Shown piece after piece: positions 7,201-8,173 of a stretch of DNA of 8,173 nucleotides (positions are counted from its first letter, which is position 1; each line of letters starts with the position of its first letter). The notes beneath the pieces are model-generated. The model had not been told where the DNA came from. It worked only from the letters and a program-made list of their open reading frames with translations, and did no database searches. This stretch comes from an uncultured Bacilli bacterium. Its GTDB lineage: Bacteria > Bacillota_I > Bacilli_A > RF39 > UBA660. A program made the translations under genes and the position numbers. The stretch is from the NCBI GenBank assembly GCA_934140575.1, contig CAKPBJ010000024.1:1-8173 (forward strand). Direction: 5' to 3'.

Positions 7201-8173
7201 TTGTTTGGTTTAGACCGTTAAGTGAAAATTCAAAAATTCTTTTCATGCAACAATTAGGTAGATGTATAACAGCTATAGGAAAAGACGATAAAGATAGAAT
7301 TCCTCAAATAATTGACTTAGTAAATAATACGTTGAAAGTAAATTTAGAAAATAGTGAAGAAAATCAAAAAGAAGATTTACAACAAATTAAAAATATAAAT
7401 ATTTGGATAGAAAAAAATAAAAGGATGCCAATTGAGGATTCAAGTAATATAGAAGAACAAATAAATTATAATTCTTTAAAATTATTAAAGAGAAAATATA
7501 ATAAGTATTTAGATGATAATTTATTAGAAAAGAAACCATTAAAGAAAAAAATAATTATAAAAGAAATAATCCAAATAGGAAGTAATTTTGATTTATGGAA
7601 TTATGAATTTATAAGTAAAGATAAGTCTAATAATAATCCAAAAAATTCAGGAAATGAAAAGAAAGACTTACTTTCAGTTTTTAAAATAAAAGGAGTTTTA
7701 AGAAACTTTTCAGATTTATATAGTGAAGTAGAAGAATTAACACCTACATTAACTGATGAGAAAAAGTTATTTGAATACTTACAAGCAATGAAAGACAATG
7801 ATAACCGAATAATACCTCGAAGCAGTTCGTTATTATTTAGTGATGGAACAAGAATGAGTTATTATTGGGATTCTAAAACTAAAGATAAAATATATAAAAT
7901 GATAATCGAAGAAGGAAATCCATTTGTTGAACAATATAAAGATCAATGTAAAGTACTAATTGAAGAATATAATAAAAAGAAACTAAGTGAAGAAGAAAAA
8001 TTATTAGAGTACTTACAAGCAATGAAAGCAAATGGCAACAAAATAGTATCTAGCAGCAGTTCATTATTATTTAGTGATGAAACAAAAATGAGAACATATT
8101 GGAACACTTACAAAGATAAATTATATAAAATGATAACAGAAGAAGGAAATCAATTTATTGTACAATATAAAGA
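4218..8173 (+). CDS. giant SF2 helicase with ART-like N-terminus and C-terminal repeats (3' end outside window)
   Basis: The frame is open for 1318 codons and still open at the window edge. (1) Residues about 25-145 look like an ADP-ribosyltransferase fold of the R-S-E type: FFRSL with R30, then CISFSSN (S94, S96) leading into a helix with ALDYG, then a strand EYIVLKVP and YMFLE with E138. A second possible catalytic Glu is E240 in SLEVIHYKDI. (2) Residues about 150-535 are Lys/Glu/Asn-rich, mostly helical and unrecognised. (3) Residues about 536-1035 are a superfamily 2 helicase: RIKLKPYQMDAF, Walker A PTGTGK (K570), DELH (664-667), TATP (693-696), YIVFIPL, NEGVHVEDVDG (984-994) and QQLGRC (1011-1016). 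About 290 residues separate TATP from motif V, which implies insertions. (4) WIEKNKRMP (about 1063-1071) and a basic tail lead into tandem repeats from residue 1180. No signal or membrane segment is seen, so it is cytoplasmic. The core should translocate on or remodel DNA or RNA using ATP; the ART-like part might modify nucleic acid or protein. A defence role is possible but inferred. The helicase call is firm; the ART call is tentative. Confidence 0.85.
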   Translation, partial: MNKNLGQLEKLFNVENFNIYSDDENYYFFRSLEEVDVESIKNRSIVDESGKITRLITDREFYGETTFTKDSDISLEEMTEHIKTNYNKHTNCISFSSNANVALDYGRSTYNDEYIVLKVPKKDFEKDTFFAGKYMFLEVSRVLDEFYSKLDNESDIKKYFDMIDKAKSQEELEKIKEQVQENLSLKNITGSINYDALNEEQNLFKNKIILKADIMDKNIIKKIGNSFLFSTIGSAFSSLEVIHYKDINKNLFQANANILDIFGLLQQVPETDDIKEIKNILLNKLNNNELNVGYLSNDYNVDNLNDKLTIENLYKLGKGHISYSAAKEIYQKSYSLAKSKLRKDKSIDLLEYILNDSKYKKTLDDLRRDTYGVEADIINRKSAKDSINISESVNLKIKEKELYILEFINSLSNSELIRVLEDPIEELYGLLDLEYNENISYEEWIASSIIDLIDWDYYGIEKLSDNSRKLLQDKLIKSNFMDIYNDLKNKDLSDKEVSNMTLLKLIRPNEEIDRTNKFTIDELDDYLDLNKISGSRIKLKPYQMDAFKNINNSYKNYDFTSVVLPTGTGKSYVALAQMSYISEEVRKLEENREAKILYIAPNNHILDQLKKIIVNNYRQSISESDEDIINRVFPNLTLCTYSYLVTGNNAEKIINEKYDLIIFDELHRTGATEWSSKIDKLLENQPAKVLGITATPERDVDGMDMTEEFAKKYGYSDEDILLGKHISYYMDLIEAIEKGIVNDLEVINCEYALSKDGSLEKLEYKMNDIVDLEEKDKKIKEYEKIRKSVLAADGIEKILNDAIKESGKYIVFIPLTPRNNGTYEDTETGEEITESRAQGMMKSYKNLMNQFLFAGNYLKENKDILTNIYNKIQEDQELEDKEFEYLINEKENILLLKKLNIKGCPNALQTLSNDLSEIITEYMDWDKLGDSKIAAIIQKKMKSEVESYTMLTGNGKSNNRKALSEFNSSKSNKKKFMFVMDMLNEGVHVEDVDGIVWFRPLSENSKILFMQQLGRCITAIGKDDKDRIPQIIDLVNNTLKVNLENSEENQKEDLQQIKNINIWIEKNKRMPIEDSSNIEEQINYNSLKLLKRKYNKYLDDNLLEKKPLKKKIIIKEIIQIGSNFDLWNYEFISKDKSNNNPKNSGNEKKDLLSVFKIKGVLRNFSDLYSEVEELTPTLTDEKKLFEYLQAMKDNDNRIIPRSSSLLFSDGTRMSYYWDSKTKDKIYKMIIEEGNPFVEQYKDQCKVLIEEYNKKKLSEEEKLLEYLQAMKANGNKIVSSSSSLLFSDETKMRTYWNTYKDKLYKMITEEGNQFIVQYK
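7755..8173 (+). repeat. in-frame tandem repeat of 78 codons (234 bases), two copies visible
   Basis: Copy one covers residues 1180-1257 (7755-7988); copy two starts at 1258 (7989) and is cut by the window edge. Shared blocks are EYLQAMK, SSSLLFSD, YW, KMI and EEGN. About 40 of 61 aligned residues are identical, and long DNA stretches match (for example 7775-7794 with 8009-8028), so the duplication looks fairly recent. Copy two has one codon fewer after the YW. The Trp after a SDGT-like turn recalls helicase-associated (HA) repeats, which are small helical nucleic-acid-binding units; this similarity is tentative. More copies may follow. Confidence 0.85.

Noticed and set aside
7601..7798. Antisense open frame of 65 codons under the helicase tail
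   Set aside because: The + frame is continuous and carries the repeat array; the antisense product has no recognisable feature.
1..8173. Mycoplasma-type code with UGA as tryptophan
   Set aside because: Trp is written TGG throughout, and no complete gene needs reading through TGA.
7755..8173. The repeats as a CRISPR or intergenic array
   Set aside because: They are in-frame, 234 bases long and directly adjoining, with protein-level conservation; they are protein repeats.

Overview
The window is very AT-rich and every credible gene lies on the + strand with short gaps. A threonyl T-box leader, Shine-Dalgarno sites in front of all complete genes and sigma-A-like promoters point to a low-GC Firmicute or a relative close to the Mollicutes (a gut lineage such as RF39 or an erysipelotrichid would fit; this is inference). 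TAA, TAG and apparently TGA serve as stops and Trp is TGG, so nothing suggests the Mycoplasma code with UGA as Trp.

Layout. Bases 1-96 may hold the last 31 codons of a gene that begins outside the window. A textbook promoter (TTGACA-17-TATAAT, 93-121) starts a two-gene unit: a membrane-anchored or secreted M23 zinc metallopeptidase (150-953) and an unrecognised small protein with two membrane segments (964-1491). A second good promoter (1493-1521) starts a T-box leader (about 1528-1724) with a distal AG bulge and GGTGCGA loop, a probable ACU (Thr) specifier, the TGGTACCGTG core and a terminator. It controls a two-gene operon: a UlaG-like metallo-beta-lactamase-fold hydrolase (1744-2349) and threonyl-tRNA synthetase (thrS, 2360-4132). 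The synthetase lacks the usual N-terminal TGS domain. The operon ends at an intrinsic terminator (4141-4172).

An extended -10 promoter (4184-4192) then precedes one very long open frame (4218 to the window edge, at least 1318 codons). Its N-terminus resembles an ADP-ribosyltransferase-type fold. A long helical region follows, then a complete superfamily 2 helicase core (PTGTGK, DELH, TATP, QQLGRC), and last a basic tail ending in two near-identical 78-residue tandem repeats cut by the window edge. This is the most unusual object in the window and the best candidate for an undescribed system, perhaps a single-protein defence or nucleic-acid-modifying machine. That role is inference. Serine codon choice changes within the gene close to the start of the helicase core, which hints at a mosaic origin.

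How the genes fit together: the T-box senses uncharged tRNA-Thr and raises expression of both the hydrolase and ThrRS when threonine is short. The peptidase and its small membrane partner form a separate envelope unit. The long helicase gene has its own promoter and is separated from thrS by a terminator, so it is an independent transcription unit. No tRNA, rRNA, CRISPR array, insertion sequence or origin was seen.
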